DNA of 64,000 nucleotides from Methanosarcina horonobensis HB-1 = JCM 15518 (GTDB lineage Archaea; Halobacteriota; Methanosarcinia; Methanosarcinales; Methanosarcinaceae): the NCBI RefSeq assembly GCF_000970285.1, contig NZ_CP009516.1, forward strand, positions 2,025,036 through 2,089,035, read 5' to 3'. The notes below the pieces were generated by a model that searched no databases, was not told the DNA's origin, and was given only the letters and a program-made list of their open reading frames with translations. Shown here one piece after another: positions 16,180-25,752 of this stretch. The position numbers and the translations under genes were made by a program. Numbering within the stretch: position 1 is the first letter of the stretch; every line of letters starts with the position of its first letter.

Positions 16180-18597
16180 TCAATTCTTCCCGAGCTCCTT
16201 TTCAGTTTCGAGAACCTTCAGGGTGATTTTCATAACAGAGTCCGGATTAAGGGAAATAGAGTCAATTCCCTCTTTTACCAGGAATTCTGCAATCTCAGGG
16301 AAATCGCTCGGGGCCTGCCCGCAGATCCCGCTGTGCCTTCCATTCCGTTTTGCTCCCTGCACTGCCATAGACATGATTTTCATGACTCCAGGGTCCCGCT
16401 CATCAAATTCTGCAGCAAGCAGTTCGGAATCACGGTCAACCCCAAGAGTCAGCTGGGTCAGGTCGTTTGAGCCTATGGAAAAACCGTCAAAGAATTCACT
16501 GAATTCGTCGACGAGCAGGACATTATTGGGAATTTCGCACATAACATAGACCTGAAGTCCGTTTTCTCCTCGCCTGAGCCCGTTTTTTTCCATCTCGGCA
16601 ACAACCTTCCTTGCTTCTTCAACAGTCCGACAGAAGGGAACCATAAGAATAAGGTTTGTAAGCCCCATTTCACCCCGGACCCTTTTCATAGCCCTGCACT
16701 CAAGGGCAAAACCTTCTCTGTAGCGTTCGTCAAAGTATCTGGAAGCTCCTCTGAACCCTATCATGGGATTATTTTCTTCCATTTCAAAATAGCTGCCCCC
16801 AACAAGGCTTGCATATTCGTTGGTTTTGAAATCGCTCATCCTGACCACAACAGGCTTCGGGTAAAAAGCCGCTGCAATCATCCCTACCCCTCTGGAAAGC
16901 TGCTCGACAAAATAATCTTCCTTTTTTTCATATCCCCGCGTCAGTTTTTCTATTTCCCCCAGTTCTCGCGGATCTTTCACCTTTTCAGGATGCACAAGAG
17001 CCATAGGATGGACTTTGATATAGCTCGTGATAATGAATTCGAGCCTTGCAAGCCCTATCCCGTCATTAGGAATCATGGAAAGGGCAAAAGCGCTTTCAGG
17101 ATTTCCAAGGTTCATCATTAGTTCGGTTCTGGGTCGCTCCAGATCTTTCAGGCTGATAGTATCTTTGTGGAAAGGAAGTATGCCTGCGTATACAAGCCCG
17201 TCTTCTCCTTCGGCACAGCTCACCGTGATCTCCCTGCCCGTTTCGAGGACTTCGGTAGCATTCCCAGCCCCGACAACCGCAGGAATTCCAAGTTCACGGC
17301 TGACGATAGCGGCATGACAGGTCCTGCCTCCCTTGTTCGTGACTATCGCGGCTGCGGTTTTCATAACTGGCTCCCAGTCAGGAGTAGTAGTGTCCGCAAT
17401 AAGGATCTCTCCTGGCCTGAAAGAGGGCAGGTCAGAAACGTCAGGAATTACATGGGCTTTTCCGGAGGCGATCTTGTCTCCCACGCTCCTGCCTTTTGCA
17501 AGGACTTCGGATTTCTCTTCAAGGACATAAGTCTCCAGCACATCTTTCTCTCTCTGGGACTGAACGGTTTCGGGCCTCGCCTGCACTATGAAGAGTTCCC
17601 CTGTTATGCCGTCTTTTGCCCACTCAATATCCATGGGCCTGGATTCCCTGTATTTGTTAGAATAATGGTCTTCGATATCGATTGCATATTCGGCAAGCTT
17701 GAGCACCTCGTCATCACTAATACAGAAACGCAGCCTATCAGCTTCGGGAACCTCCACGTTCCGTGTAAGAACCTTGGAATCACCTCTGCCGTAAATCATC
17801 TTGATTTCTTTGCTTCCCAGCTTCTTCTGGATGATCGGCTTATACCCTTCCCGGAAAGTGGGCTTGAATACATAGAACTCATCAGGGTTGACCTGCCCCT
17901 GCACGATATTCTCTCCGAGCCCATATGCCCCGGTAATAAAAACGACATCTCTGAAACCTGTCTCCGTATCCAGAGTAAAAATTACTCCGCTTGATGCAAG
18001 GTCAGACCTGACCATTTTCATTATTCCTATGGAAAGGGCTACCTTGAAGTGATCAAAATTATTGGTTACACGATAGGAAATGGCCCTGTCCGTAAAAAGA
18101 GAAGCAAAGCAGCGTATACAGGCGTCCCTGAGTCCGGGATATCCCCGGATATTGAGGTAAGTTTCCTGCTGCCCGGCAAAAGAAGCGGTTGGCAGGTCTT
18201 CAGCAGTTGCCGAACTCCTTACAGCTACATCCGTATTCTCTCCGTACTGCTCGCAGAGGCGGTCATAAGCCCCTTTAATCTCCTGCCAGAGGTCATCAGG
18301 AAGTCCTGCATCAAGAATAAGGTCTCTTGCAGCCTTTCCCCTCTTTGCAAGGTCTGATACATCCGACGTATCAAGCCCTTCCATTGTTTTCTTGAGATTT
18401 TCCAGGATTCCTCCTTTTTCCAGCATGTGCCAGTAAGCATCAGCAGTAACTGAAAAGCCATTAGGAATCCTCACCCCTTTTGAAGTAAGTTCTCTGTACA
18501 TCTCCCCTATTGAGGCATTCTTCCCGCCAACCAGCGGCACGTCCTCAATAGTGGTCTCCTCAAACCAGCGGATGTATTTGTTTTTATCTCCAGGCAT
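16180..18597 (-). CDS. ppsA: Phosphoenolpyruvate synthase
   Basis: About 805 residues. Converts pyruvate, ATP and water to PEP, AMP and phosphate, the entry to gluconeogenesis in methanogens that fix carbon through acetyl-CoA. Domains in order: the ATP-grasp pyruvate-phosphate dikinase domain (KNASIGEM; VRSSATAEDLPTASFAGQQET), the swivelling phosphohistidine domain with GGRTCHAAIVSRELGIPAVVG holding the catalytic His, and the C-terminal PEP/pyruvate TIM barrel (SIGSNDLTQLTLGVDRDS; GICGQAPSDFPE with the catalytic Cys). The frame extends to 18654, but GAGGAG about 12 nt before the ATG at 18597 and the usual MPGD-type opening favour the later start. Confidence 0.93.
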   Translation of the reverse strand: MPGDKNKYIRWFEETTIEDVPLVGGKNASIGEMYRELTSKGVRIPNGFSVTADAYWHMLEKGGILENLKKTMEGLDTSDVSDLAKRGKAARDLILDAGLPDDLWQEIKGAYDRLCEQYGENTDVAVRSSATAEDLPTASFAGQQETYLNIRGYPGLRDACIRCFASLFTDRAISYRVTNNFDHFKVALSIGIMKMVRSDLASSGVIFTLDTETGFRDVVFITGAYGLGENIVQGQVNPDEFYVFKPTFREGYKPIIQKKLGSKEIKMIYGRGDSKVLTRNVEVPEADRLRFCISDDEVLKLAEYAIDIEDHYSNKYRESRPMDIEWAKDGITGELFIVQARPETVQSQREKDVLETYVLEEKSEVLAKGRSVGDKIASGKAHVIPDVSDLPSFRPGEILIADTTTPDWEPVMKTAAAIVTNKGGRTCHAAIVSRELGIPAVVGAGNATEVLETGREITVSCAEGEDGLVYAGILPFHKDTISLKDLERPRTELMMNLGNPESAFALSMIPNDGIGLARLEFIITSYIKVHPMALVHPEKVKDPRELGEIEKLTRGYEKKEDYFVEQLSRGVGMIAAAFYPKPVVVRMSDFKTNEYASLVGGSYFEMEENNPMIGFRGASRYFDERYREGFALECRAMKRVRGEMGLTNLILMVPFCRTVEEARKVVAEMEKNGLRRGENGLQVYVMCEIPNNVLLVDEFSEFFDGFSIGSNDLTQLTLGVDRDSELLAAEFDERDPGVMKIMSMAVQGAKRNGRHSGICGQAPSDFPEIAEFLVKEGIDSISLNPDSVMKITLKVLETEKELGKN

Positions 18598-18952
18598 ATT
18601 CCCCGAAATCTCCTCATAAGGTTTTGTGTGAACTAAGTAAGTACTGCATAACATTTAAAGTTTAGTGATATTGTGGAAAAGTTTCTCAAAAGTGCAAATT
18701 GACACCTGAACAGAAACCTCTCCTGACCAAATTTTATACCCCACATTAATTATGTTTTAATGAGAGAAATTTGTTTTCCTACTTAATAAAAATTAAACTA
18801 AGGTACCGGCTAAAACTAAAAAAATAAAAAAGCCAGGTTCAGACGAATTTTTTCCGTAAGGTATTTTGTATAGAGTATTGTATAGAGTAAAAAAGCGTGA
18901 AGTTAAACTATTGAGGATTCGGGCCGTTCGGTACTCTACCTTTTTCCCAGTT
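18598..18952. promoter_or_regulatory. ppsA upstream region
   Basis: About 355 bp without a gene. The left part carries the ppsA ribosome site and, further up, AT-rich DNA (around 18718-18795) suited to its promoter. The right part is the 3' side of the deaminase gene. Confidence 0.4.
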
Positions 18953-19426
18953 TCAGTATTCCACTTTATTTTCGGATTTTTCCCACGCCCTGAAAGCTTC
19001 AAGGGCTTCTTCCCTGAGAAGCTGTTTGAACTCAATTTTTCGTTCCTGAATAGGGCGTGAGATTTCCTCATATATGAAAGAGTCATCAAAACCAATATTC
19101 TCAGCATCAAATCTTGTGCCGGCAAAAAAGACCTTATCTATCCTTGCCCAGTAAATGGCCCCAAAACACATAGGGCAGGGCTCACAGGAAATATAAATGC
19201 TGCATCCGCTGAGATCAAAGGTATTCAGTTTTCGGGCTGCCTCTCTTATGGCGCCGATTTCGGCATGTGCAGTCGGATCATTGGTTAAGGTGACCTGATT
19301 GCAACTTTCTGAGATTACTTTTCCGTTTTTTGTTACCACAGCACCAAAAGGCCCCCCTCCCCTTTTTACATTCTCAAGAGAAAGCTCAATGGCACGCCTT
19401 ACAAACATGAGATCTTTTTCTGACAT
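18953..19426 (-). CDS. Cytidine-deaminase-fold nucleobase deaminase, GuaD-like
   Basis: 157 residues. Zinc motifs HAE (54-56) and PCPMC (about 83-87) define the CDA fold. The opening blocks GGGPFGAVV and the C-terminal region with FDDSFIYEEI resemble the compact guanine deaminases of the Bacillus GuaD type more than tRNA adenosine deaminase TadA, so deamination of guanine to xanthine in purine salvage is the likely role. Other free bases are possible. GGAG lies 4 nt before the ATG. Confidence 0.78.
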   Translation of the reverse strand: MSEKDLMFVRRAIELSLENVKRGGGPFGAVVTKNGKVISESCNQVTLTNDPTAHAEIGAIREAARKLNTFDLSGCSIYISCEPCPMCFGAIYWARIDKVFFAGTRFDAENIGFDDSFIYEEISRPIQERKIEFKQLLREEALEAFRAWEKSENKVEY

Positions 19427-19608
19427 ATAGCTCCTTCATTTATTTTTTCATCTATGTGATAAATATAATGATATTATATGTCCTTTAGAGGCAGATCGAG
19501 CTTTATACCGGAAATAAAACCCATTGCGAAAGGAAAAATCGAAAAAAGGATGTCTTGCAGAACAAACCTTAAGTACAAAGACAGATGAAATCATTATCCG
19601 GAGTGATA

Positions 19609-19887
19609 ATGTTGACAACTAAAAGTTTTACCGCTGAAGAAGCAAAGGCGGTCGGGGAAAAACTAGGAATAACCTGGGACAAATTTGATATTGACCAGTT
19701 CCGCAGAGGCATGGACGTGGAACTCGAGCATGGGACAAGAGATCCGGCAACAAATGTTACAAACGATGACCCTATAATGACAGGAAAGATCGCGCTGGCT
19801 CACCTTAACGAGTTTCCGGACTATTACGACAGGCTGGAGGAAATGGAAGAAGAAGCCGAAGAATATTGGGAAAAATCCGAACACTGA
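19609..19887 (+). CDS. Small acidic protein, DUF5661-like
   Basis: 92 residues. The sequence FTAEEAKAVGEKLGITWDKFDIDQFRRGMDVELEHGT, then a middle ending KIALAHLNEFPDYYDRLEEMEEEAE, matches a widespread small DUF5661-type family that is often seen in prokaryotes and viruses. Function unknown. A longer frame starts at 19585, but GGAG at 19600-19603 and typical length favour the ATG at 19609. The C-terminal helix is strongly acidic. Confidence 0.75.
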   Translation: MLTTKSFTAEEAKAVGEKLGITWDKFDIDQFRRGMDVELEHGTRDPATNVTNDDPIMTGKIALAHLNEFPDYYDRLEEMEEEAEEYWEKSEH

Positions 19888-20027
19888 GCCCTAAAAAAGC
19901 ATTATTTTAAAAACATTATTTCATTTTTAGCTTTTATTTTTCTCTATTTTTGCTCTTCTTTCTTCCCTTTTGTCTGCTAGGCCGCTCTCCTTCGTCGAGC
20001 GTGACAAAATTCCAAAGGCTGATCATT

Positions 20028-21293
20028 TTAAAAGAGAGTCTTTACAAATGTCCCGAAGGCCTTCATGAGCCTCAAAGAGTTTCCTGAAAACATCAGTTTT
20101 CTCATAAGGACAGACGGGTGATCCATGTCTCCATATTCGGTGATTGTGTTAAGGATGGAAGGGGTATTTAACGAGCCTATAAGCTCGTTCAACTGATTGT
20201 CTTCCAGTCTTCCCATATAATCATGGATTTTCATGCCTATCTCGAGTTCTTTTGCCAGACCCTTTTGCCAGAGCTTATCATATTCTGAAAGCCTGCCTGC
20301 AGAGGTATCTCCTTCAAGGGCGGCCTCAGCTGCAATCTTTCCTGCGATTTTTGCTGCAAAAGCCCCTGTATATACCCCACCTGCGGAAGTGGGTTTAGCC
20401 TGTCCTGCGGCATCGCCTGCAAGCAAGACTCCGTCAGAAAAGGTTCTTTCCTGGGGACCGATTGGAATTCCCCCAACCACGAAATCAAGCATGCCTCCGG
20501 AGTACCTTGCTTTTACGTGAGGGTTTGAGCAGAGAAGTTTTTCGAGATAGAAAAGCGGAGAGTTTTCTCCAGGCCATCTTTTGCAGGCAAGTCCCGGGTC
20601 AAGGGCAAGCCCGATTCGTGAGACTTTTTCATCAAGGGGTACTGTCCAGGCAAAAAAACCCGGAGCTGAAGAGCCTGGGAACAGTTCTACAAAGTCACAG
20701 TCATCCGAGGCATAGGGAGCTTCGATCTGAATTCCGGGAAGCACGCGTGCAGGTTTCTTAAGGCCTGCATAACTGGCTATGCGGCTTTTTACCCCATCCG
20801 CGCCTATAACCACGGATGTAGATATGGTTTCTGGCCTGCCGTTTCTGATCACTTTGAGCTTCACAGGGGAGCTTTTTTCTTTACCACTTCTATCTATCCC
20901 GTTTCCGGCTTCAGAATTATTTTTTTCAAACCCTATAGCTCTTGTTTTCAGGGAAAGTTCAACACCTTCTTCTACAGCCATTACTGCAAGGGTGCGATCA
21001 AAATTTTTCCGAGAGACAACATATGCTCTTGTTCGCTTTCCATCAATAGGCAGACACTGTCCATCAGGAGCGTGTACAAAAGCCCCGCGCACGGAATTGA
21101 ACACAAATTCGTCCGATGGCCTGAGTTCGCACTCTTCAACAGCTCTCGTGCTCAGGAGTCCTGTACAGCCTACAGGAGACCCTATTGAGGCGTGCTCTTC
21201 AAGCAGAAGAACCTTTGCCCCATTCATTGCCGCATAACGGGCAGCCGTAGAACCCACAGGGCCGGCTCCTACCACAACAACATCATACTTCAT
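20028..21293 (-). CDS. Geranylgeranyl reductase family FAD-dependent oxidoreductase
   Basis: 421 residues. Rossmann FAD motif VVVGAGPVGSTAARYAA with the adenosine-binding Glu (LLLEEHASIGSPVGCTG), GADGVKSRIA near 185, and the second FAD site GDAAGQAKPTSAGGVYTG near 290-307 are the GGR-family signature. Members saturate geranylgeranyl chains of archaeal membrane lipids or related isoprenoids (menaquinone or chlorophyll side chains in other organisms). Which substrate this copy uses cannot be told. It acts at the inner face of the membrane. Stands alone, divergent from the plus-strand PAPS-reductase-like gene. Confidence 0.85.
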   Translation of the reverse strand: MKYDVVVVGAGPVGSTAARYAAMNGAKVLLLEEHASIGSPVGCTGLLSTRAVEECELRPSDEFVFNSVRGAFVHAPDGQCLPIDGKRTRAYVVSRKNFDRTLAVMAVEEGVELSLKTRAIGFEKNNSEAGNGIDRSGKEKSSPVKLKVIRNGRPETISTSVVIGADGVKSRIASYAGLKKPARVLPGIQIEAPYASDDCDFVELFPGSSAPGFFAWTVPLDEKVSRIGLALDPGLACKRWPGENSPLFYLEKLLCSNPHVKARYSGGMLDFVVGGIPIGPQERTFSDGVLLAGDAAGQAKPTSAGGVYTGAFAAKIAGKIAAEAALEGDTSAGRLSEYDKLWQKGLAKELEIGMKIHDYMGRLEDNQLNELIGSLNTPSILNTITEYGDMDHPSVLMRKLMFSGNSLRLMKAFGTFVKTLF

Positions 21294-21639
21294 GCATTAC
21301 CACGTTCGAATTAAAGTCACACTGGAGTAACAGGCTTACTTTCCTGAGAAGCTTTCCATCTATTCTAAGTACAGCTTAGTGCCTCTCAGGAAATTTAATA
21401 TACTCATGACTCGTATTATCTGTAAAATATAACAATTTAAATATAAGATTTAAGTTATATTTAATGACGGGCTATTTAATGATAAAGCTGAATTTAATAT
21501 TCTTTTAAAGTATTATCAGGTTTTCCTATATCGAATCTTTCTTTCTCTCAAAATATTGATATATCGATAAACGCATCCTTGCAGAAAACTGAACGATAAA
21601 ATACTTAATCATTTCTTCCAACTACCGGTCAGGGCTTCC
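21294..21639. promoter_or_regulatory. Divergent promoter region
   Basis: About 346 bp between two divergent genes. AT-rich with TATA-like tracts around 21423-21465 (AATTTAAATATAAG at about 21433-21446). No gene or repeat seen. Confidence 0.4.
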
Positions 21640-23868
21640 ATGCATCAGAAAAAAGAAAATCAGAAAAAAGAAAAATACCAGACTTCAAGCTCCTCAAAAC
21701 AAAAAAGGAACGGTCAGGACAGAAAAAGTCAGGATAATAGAAACAGTCAGGGCAGAAAGAATCTGCAAACCCGAGAAAAAAGGGCAGAAGGCAGGTCACG
21801 GGATTTTAAAGAGAAATACTCTACCAGAAAAAGCTCTGGCTCTGAAAAACAGCCTGAAACTGCGGCTTTTTCAAAGAAAAAGTCCTCTCCGCGTTTCGAA
21901 TATGAAGATGATTACATTTTCTGGTGCAGGAAATGCAACCTGCCACTTATAGGGGGAGAGTGCGGGATTTGCGGCGGTAAAGGAGAGATACTCAATCTTT
22001 CCCAGCCTGCCGACGTAAGGTTATGTTTTCCTTATGAGCGGGAAGTTCTTGCAGGGCAGCTAATTTCGTCATTTGGCTGCGATCCTCTGGGAGACAGGCT
22101 TGTTCTCCTTAATAAAATCCCCGGAGAAGACAAAACTGACGAAGTTATCGTAGACGGCTTCGTTTTCGGAGTACTCAGTTTCGAACTTTCGCAAATGGAT
22201 TACCGTTTTGAGCCTTCCCTTCAGGGAGCTAAAATCCTCCTCAAACACGCTGGAGGCAAAAAAGTCGAGCTTAAGAAAACAAACAGGCACCTTAATGGAA
22301 AAAACGTGCCCGAAGAACTTATCGACTCTTTTGCCGGCAACATAAAAGCAGGGAATTTTGTCCTTGTGACTGCAGGTAACCTTAGCGGGTATGGGATTTC
22401 TTACATTGACGGTACGGACTTTGCAGATATGGAAAAACAGCCAGAGTCCGCTCAATCCGGAAGTGAAACAAAAATTCTCAGGGTTAGAAAGGTTGACAGT
22501 AGCGAAGCATTCCTGCATCCCGAGACTCCGGATCTCAAGGCATGCATAGAAGCTAATCGAAAGCATCTGCAAACCCTGGGGAAAAATGCCATCAATGCAA
22601 TCCGCGGGATTGTCTCAAGGAACGAGTACAGGGATCTGCCTGTGTATGTTTCCTTCAGCGGGGGAAAAGACAGCCTTGTGGTACTGGACCTGACAAGGGC
22701 TGCCCTCAAGCAGAGGGAGTTTAAGGCATTTTTCCTGAATACGGGAATTGAATTTCCCGAGACTGTGGATTTTGCCCGAAGTTTCTGCACGGAGATGAAA
22801 GTCCAGCTTGAAGAGATGAATTCAGGTTCTGCTTTCTGGAAGCAGGTAGAAAAGTTCGGGCCTCCTGCAAAGGATTTTCGATGGTGCTGCAAGGTCTGCA
22901 AGCTGGCTTCGGCAGGAGATCTGGAAACAGGAAAAGAGAGCTGTTCCCTTCCTGAAAAAGGGGCTGCAAATGCAGTTACTTACCTGACAATAGATGGCAA
23001 GCGGAAACACGAATCCTTTTCAAGGGCAAGAATTGCAGCGAGTGAAACAAATCCCTTTGTCCCTGCACAGCTTAATATTTTCCCTATCCGTGACTGGCGT
23101 GCACTTGAAGTCTGGCTCTATATCCACTGGAGAGGGCTTTCATACAATCCGCTCTATGACCTGGGCTTTGAAAGAGTAGGGTGCTGGCTCTGCCCATCTG
23201 CCCTTGCTGCCGAGTATGTCAGGGTAAAAGAGCTGCACCCTGAAATGCATGCCAGGTGGAATGCTTTTCTGCTTGAGTGGGCAAAAACACGCGGGCTTTC
23301 TGAAAAGTTCATAGAGCACGGGTTCTGGCGCTGGAAAGAACTGCCTCCGAAAATGCTCAGGCTGGCAGGCGAACTCGGAATCTCTGTTCTTGCGAAAGAA
23401 AAAGCTGAAGATTTTGAAATTGAAGTAGTTTCGGGGATTTCTCCCTGCAGAGCCGGAGGTTTTTCCGTTGAGGCAGGGATTAAGGGTATTCGGGAAAAAG
23501 AAGCTGCAGATTTCATTAATGTTCTCGGAAAGACCGTTTATGCAGAAGAGCTGGGCATGCTGCTGGTAAAAACAGGAGACGGGACTGTGAAATTTTTCTC
23601 TAATGGAAATCTGCTTGTAAGTTCGGAAACAAAAGAAAAAGCTCTCCAGATTTTAAAGGAGACAGCAAAACAGTTTGTAAGGCTTTCCCGCTGTACAGGC
23701 TGCGGGATCTGCGAAAAAGCCTGCCCTGTAGAAGCGGTATCAATTAAAGAAGGGAAGCCACATGTAAGTGAAGCCTGTATAAGATGTGGGAAATGCGCGG
23801 AGTCCTGTGTGGTAACCAGATATTTTGCTAAAATTGTGCCCGAACTGGATGAAAAGCTAAAAATTTGA
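21640..23868 (+). CDS. PAPS-reductase-like protein with zinc ribbon and 2x[4Fe-4S] ferredoxin domain
   Basis: 742 residues in four parts. The first 85 residues are a Lys/Gln/Ser-rich tail. Next is a zinc ribbon (CRKC near 98 and CGICG), followed by a PUA-like region. The central N-type ATP pyrophosphatase/PAPS-reductase domain has the PP-loop SGGKDS near 341. Cysteines in RWCCKVCK near 413 and CWLCP near 514 may bind a cluster. At the end are two ferredoxin motifs, CTGCGICEKACP and CIRCGKCAESC (about 683 onward). Family members of this layout occur in methanogens. Sulfate-activating reduction is unlikely without partners; a role in sulfur transfer or RNA thiolation is inferred from the PP-loop, cluster and PUA-like parts. 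Confidence 0.8.
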   Translation: MHQKKENQKKEKYQTSSSSKQKRNGQDRKSQDNRNSQGRKNLQTREKRAEGRSRDFKEKYSTRKSSGSEKQPETAAFSKKKSSPRFEYEDDYIFWCRKCNLPLIGGECGICGGKGEILNLSQPADVRLCFPYEREVLAGQLISSFGCDPLGDRLVLLNKIPGEDKTDEVIVDGFVFGVLSFELSQMDYRFEPSLQGAKILLKHAGGKKVELKKTNRHLNGKNVPEELIDSFAGNIKAGNFVLVTAGNLSGYGISYIDGTDFADMEKQPESAQSGSETKILRVRKVDSSEAFLHPETPDLKACIEANRKHLQTLGKNAINAIRGIVSRNEYRDLPVYVSFSGGKDSLVVLDLTRAALKQREFKAFFLNTGIEFPETVDFARSFCTEMKVQLEEMNSGSAFWKQVEKFGPPAKDFRWCCKVCKLASAGDLETGKESCSLPEKGAANAVTYLTIDGKRKHESFSRARIAASETNPFVPAQLNIFPIRDWRALEVWLYIHWRGLSYNPLYDLGFERVGCWLCPSALAAEYVRVKELHPEMHARWNAFLLEWAKTRGLSEKFIEHGFWRWKELPPKMLRLAGELGISVLAKEKAEDFEIEVVSGISPCRAGGFSVEAGIKGIREKEAADFINVLGKTVYAEELGMLLVKTGDGTVKFFSNGNLLVSSETKEKALQILKETAKQFVRLSRCTGCGICEKACPVEAVSIKEGKPHVSEACIRCGKCAESCVVTRYFAKIVPELDEKLKI

Positions 23869-24381
23869 ATGACAGAAACATAAATCCAGAAATTAGGGAG
23901 ATCTGGAATTAATCGGGATATATTATCTCAGGAAACTTGAGTGGCCTGAATGAAATCTTTCAGCCGTTTAATCCTGGACAGACAGTGTTATTGGGTGAGC
24001 AAAGACCTGAGTGGCTAAAACTTCAATTCTCAGGTCTGAATTTGCTTCTTTTTCATATTTCTATGATATTTTTAAATAGTTCCTAATTATATTTTCATAC
24101 TATACCAGTAATCTTACCCGGTCACTTCAACGTCACACATTACAAACTTCCTGGTAATATATGATATGTCCTGCTGTTTACCGAACCGAACTTGCGTGCA
24201 TCAAGGAAAATTTCAAAAAATAAATATAATCTTGTTGCATCTGAGTCTGGCTTAACAAGTTTACGTCCGGTCTTACTTAGTCTGATTCAAAGTACTTGCT
24301 TTTCGGTTTATGAATTAAATTACTTTACCTCACTTAGCTGATAAAATTACTATTATCTACCCATTATAATGGAACTTAAGA
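23869..24381. other. Gene-free stretch
   Basis: 513 bp with no gene that I can support. AT-rich tracts near 24060-24100 and 24310-24365 may hold the promoter of the following permease gene. Confidence 0.4.
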
Positions 24382-25482
24382 ATGCGACTTAATTACCCAC
24401 CTGACGGAGTCAGCCAGCTTATTGCCAGCCGCTGGAAAATAGGAGTAGCTATTGCATTAGCTGTGCTTTTGTTCTTTGCTTTCCTGATCCTGCTGCCCCT
24501 GGCAGACGGAATAGTTCTAGGGATAGTCTTTGCTTATATTGCCAGACCTATCCAGGTAAAATTTGGAAAGTACCGAAAAATAGGATCTCTTGTCGCCAGC
24601 CTCTGTATTTTCATCCCTATAGTGTTCATTGTAGGAGCCGGAATTGTTGAGATTCTTAACCAGCTCTCCTGGTTTATTGAACACCAAACTTCAGTTCTGA
24701 GCGGAATTCTGGATTTTATACATTCACTGGAAATTTCGGAAGCATATGTTGAAAGAATAAATAACGCAATCTGGAACCTTTTTACCTCTCTGCTCCCTGC
24801 TGTTGGCAGCATAGGACTAATCGCATATGCCCGGAGCATAGGACTTTTCGTAATTAACTTCATAGTTTCTATTTTCTTCTGCTATTTTCTGCTTGCCGAT
24901 GGGGACAGACTTTACTGTGCTTTTATTGGTGTAATTCCGGGAGATTACCGGCCTATTGTAAACCGTTATGCAGCTCACCTTGACCTTATCCTGAAAGGAG
25001 TTTTCATAGGCAATGCTTATTCCGCTCTCATCGTAAGCGTGACTTCAGTGTTTGTATTTTACGCTTTCGGATTTACCCATGTGCTTGCCCTTGCAACCCT
25101 GATCTTTATAGCCTCGGTTATCCCTCTTTTTGCCGGATATATGGTGCTTGTGCCCCTGGCTATAATACGTTATTTTGAGCAGGGACTTGAAAGTGCATTT
25201 CTTTTCTTTCTGGTTTCTTCCCTTGTAATCTATGGTCCCCCTGAACTTATTCTCAGGCCTTACCTGACCAGCCTGAAATCAAAGATCCATCCAATGCTGC
25301 TTATGCTCGCTTTCCTGGGAGGAGCTTTTGTAGGGGGAGTTGCAGGTTTTTTTGCAGCCCCAATCCTCCTTGGAGCGCTCGTTGCAGCTTACAGGGTTTA
25401 TCAGGAGCAGATCCATCCTGAACTGGTTGCCCAGGCTGACCCCGACCTTAGAAATCCGGCAGAATCGTGCAGGACTGGTTGA
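24382..25482 (+). CDS. AI-2E/PerM-family permease
   Basis: 366 residues with about eight hydrophobic segments: a pair near 18-60, one near 70-92, one near 150-178, and a cluster from 215 to 345. The blocks VLLFFAFLILLPLADGIVLG and GVFIGNAYSALIVSV and the C-terminal GGVAGFFAAPILLG match the AI-2 exporter (TqsA/UPF0118) superfamily. Archaeal members are of unknown substrate; some relatives are Na+/H+ antiporters. The stop is followed by 270 bp before thrS. Confidence 0.83.
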   Translation: MRLNYPPDGVSQLIASRWKIGVAIALAVLLFFAFLILLPLADGIVLGIVFAYIARPIQVKFGKYRKIGSLVASLCIFIPIVFIVGAGIVEILNQLSWFIEHQTSVLSGILDFIHSLEISEAYVERINNAIWNLFTSLLPAVGSIGLIAYARSIGLFVINFIVSIFFCYFLLADGDRLYCAFIGVIPGDYRPIVNRYAAHLDLILKGVFIGNAYSALIVSVTSVFVFYAFGFTHVLALATLIFIASVIPLFAGYMVLVPLAIIRYFEQGLESAFLFFLVSSLVIYGPPELILRPYLTSLKSKIHPMLLMLAFLGGAFVGGVAGFFAAPILLGALVAAYRVYQEQIHPELVAQADPDLRNPAESCRTG

Positions 25483-25752
25483 AAAAGTAATCTTAAATGA
25501 AGCGAAAGGGATTGTTTTATATCATTGCAGGATGTTAGGACTGTCATATATTCTTCCTTACTTCCTCTAATCAGGATCTACTGACGGGTACAGACCTCAA
25601 ACAGCCTTAAAATCAGGTTATAGTATTAAGTCATTTAAGTTATAATACTGAATCATAATACTGTTTGATTCGATACTGTTTGATTCTCTGTTTGACCGAG
25701 AACCGAAGCAAATTCGGAATCCATATTCGGCTTAGAAAACACAGGTGATAGA

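Noticed and set aside
17167-17994. Long plus-strand frame of 275 codons
   Set aside because: Lies wholly inside ppsA on the other strand; a shadow frame, since ppsA has all its catalytic motifs.
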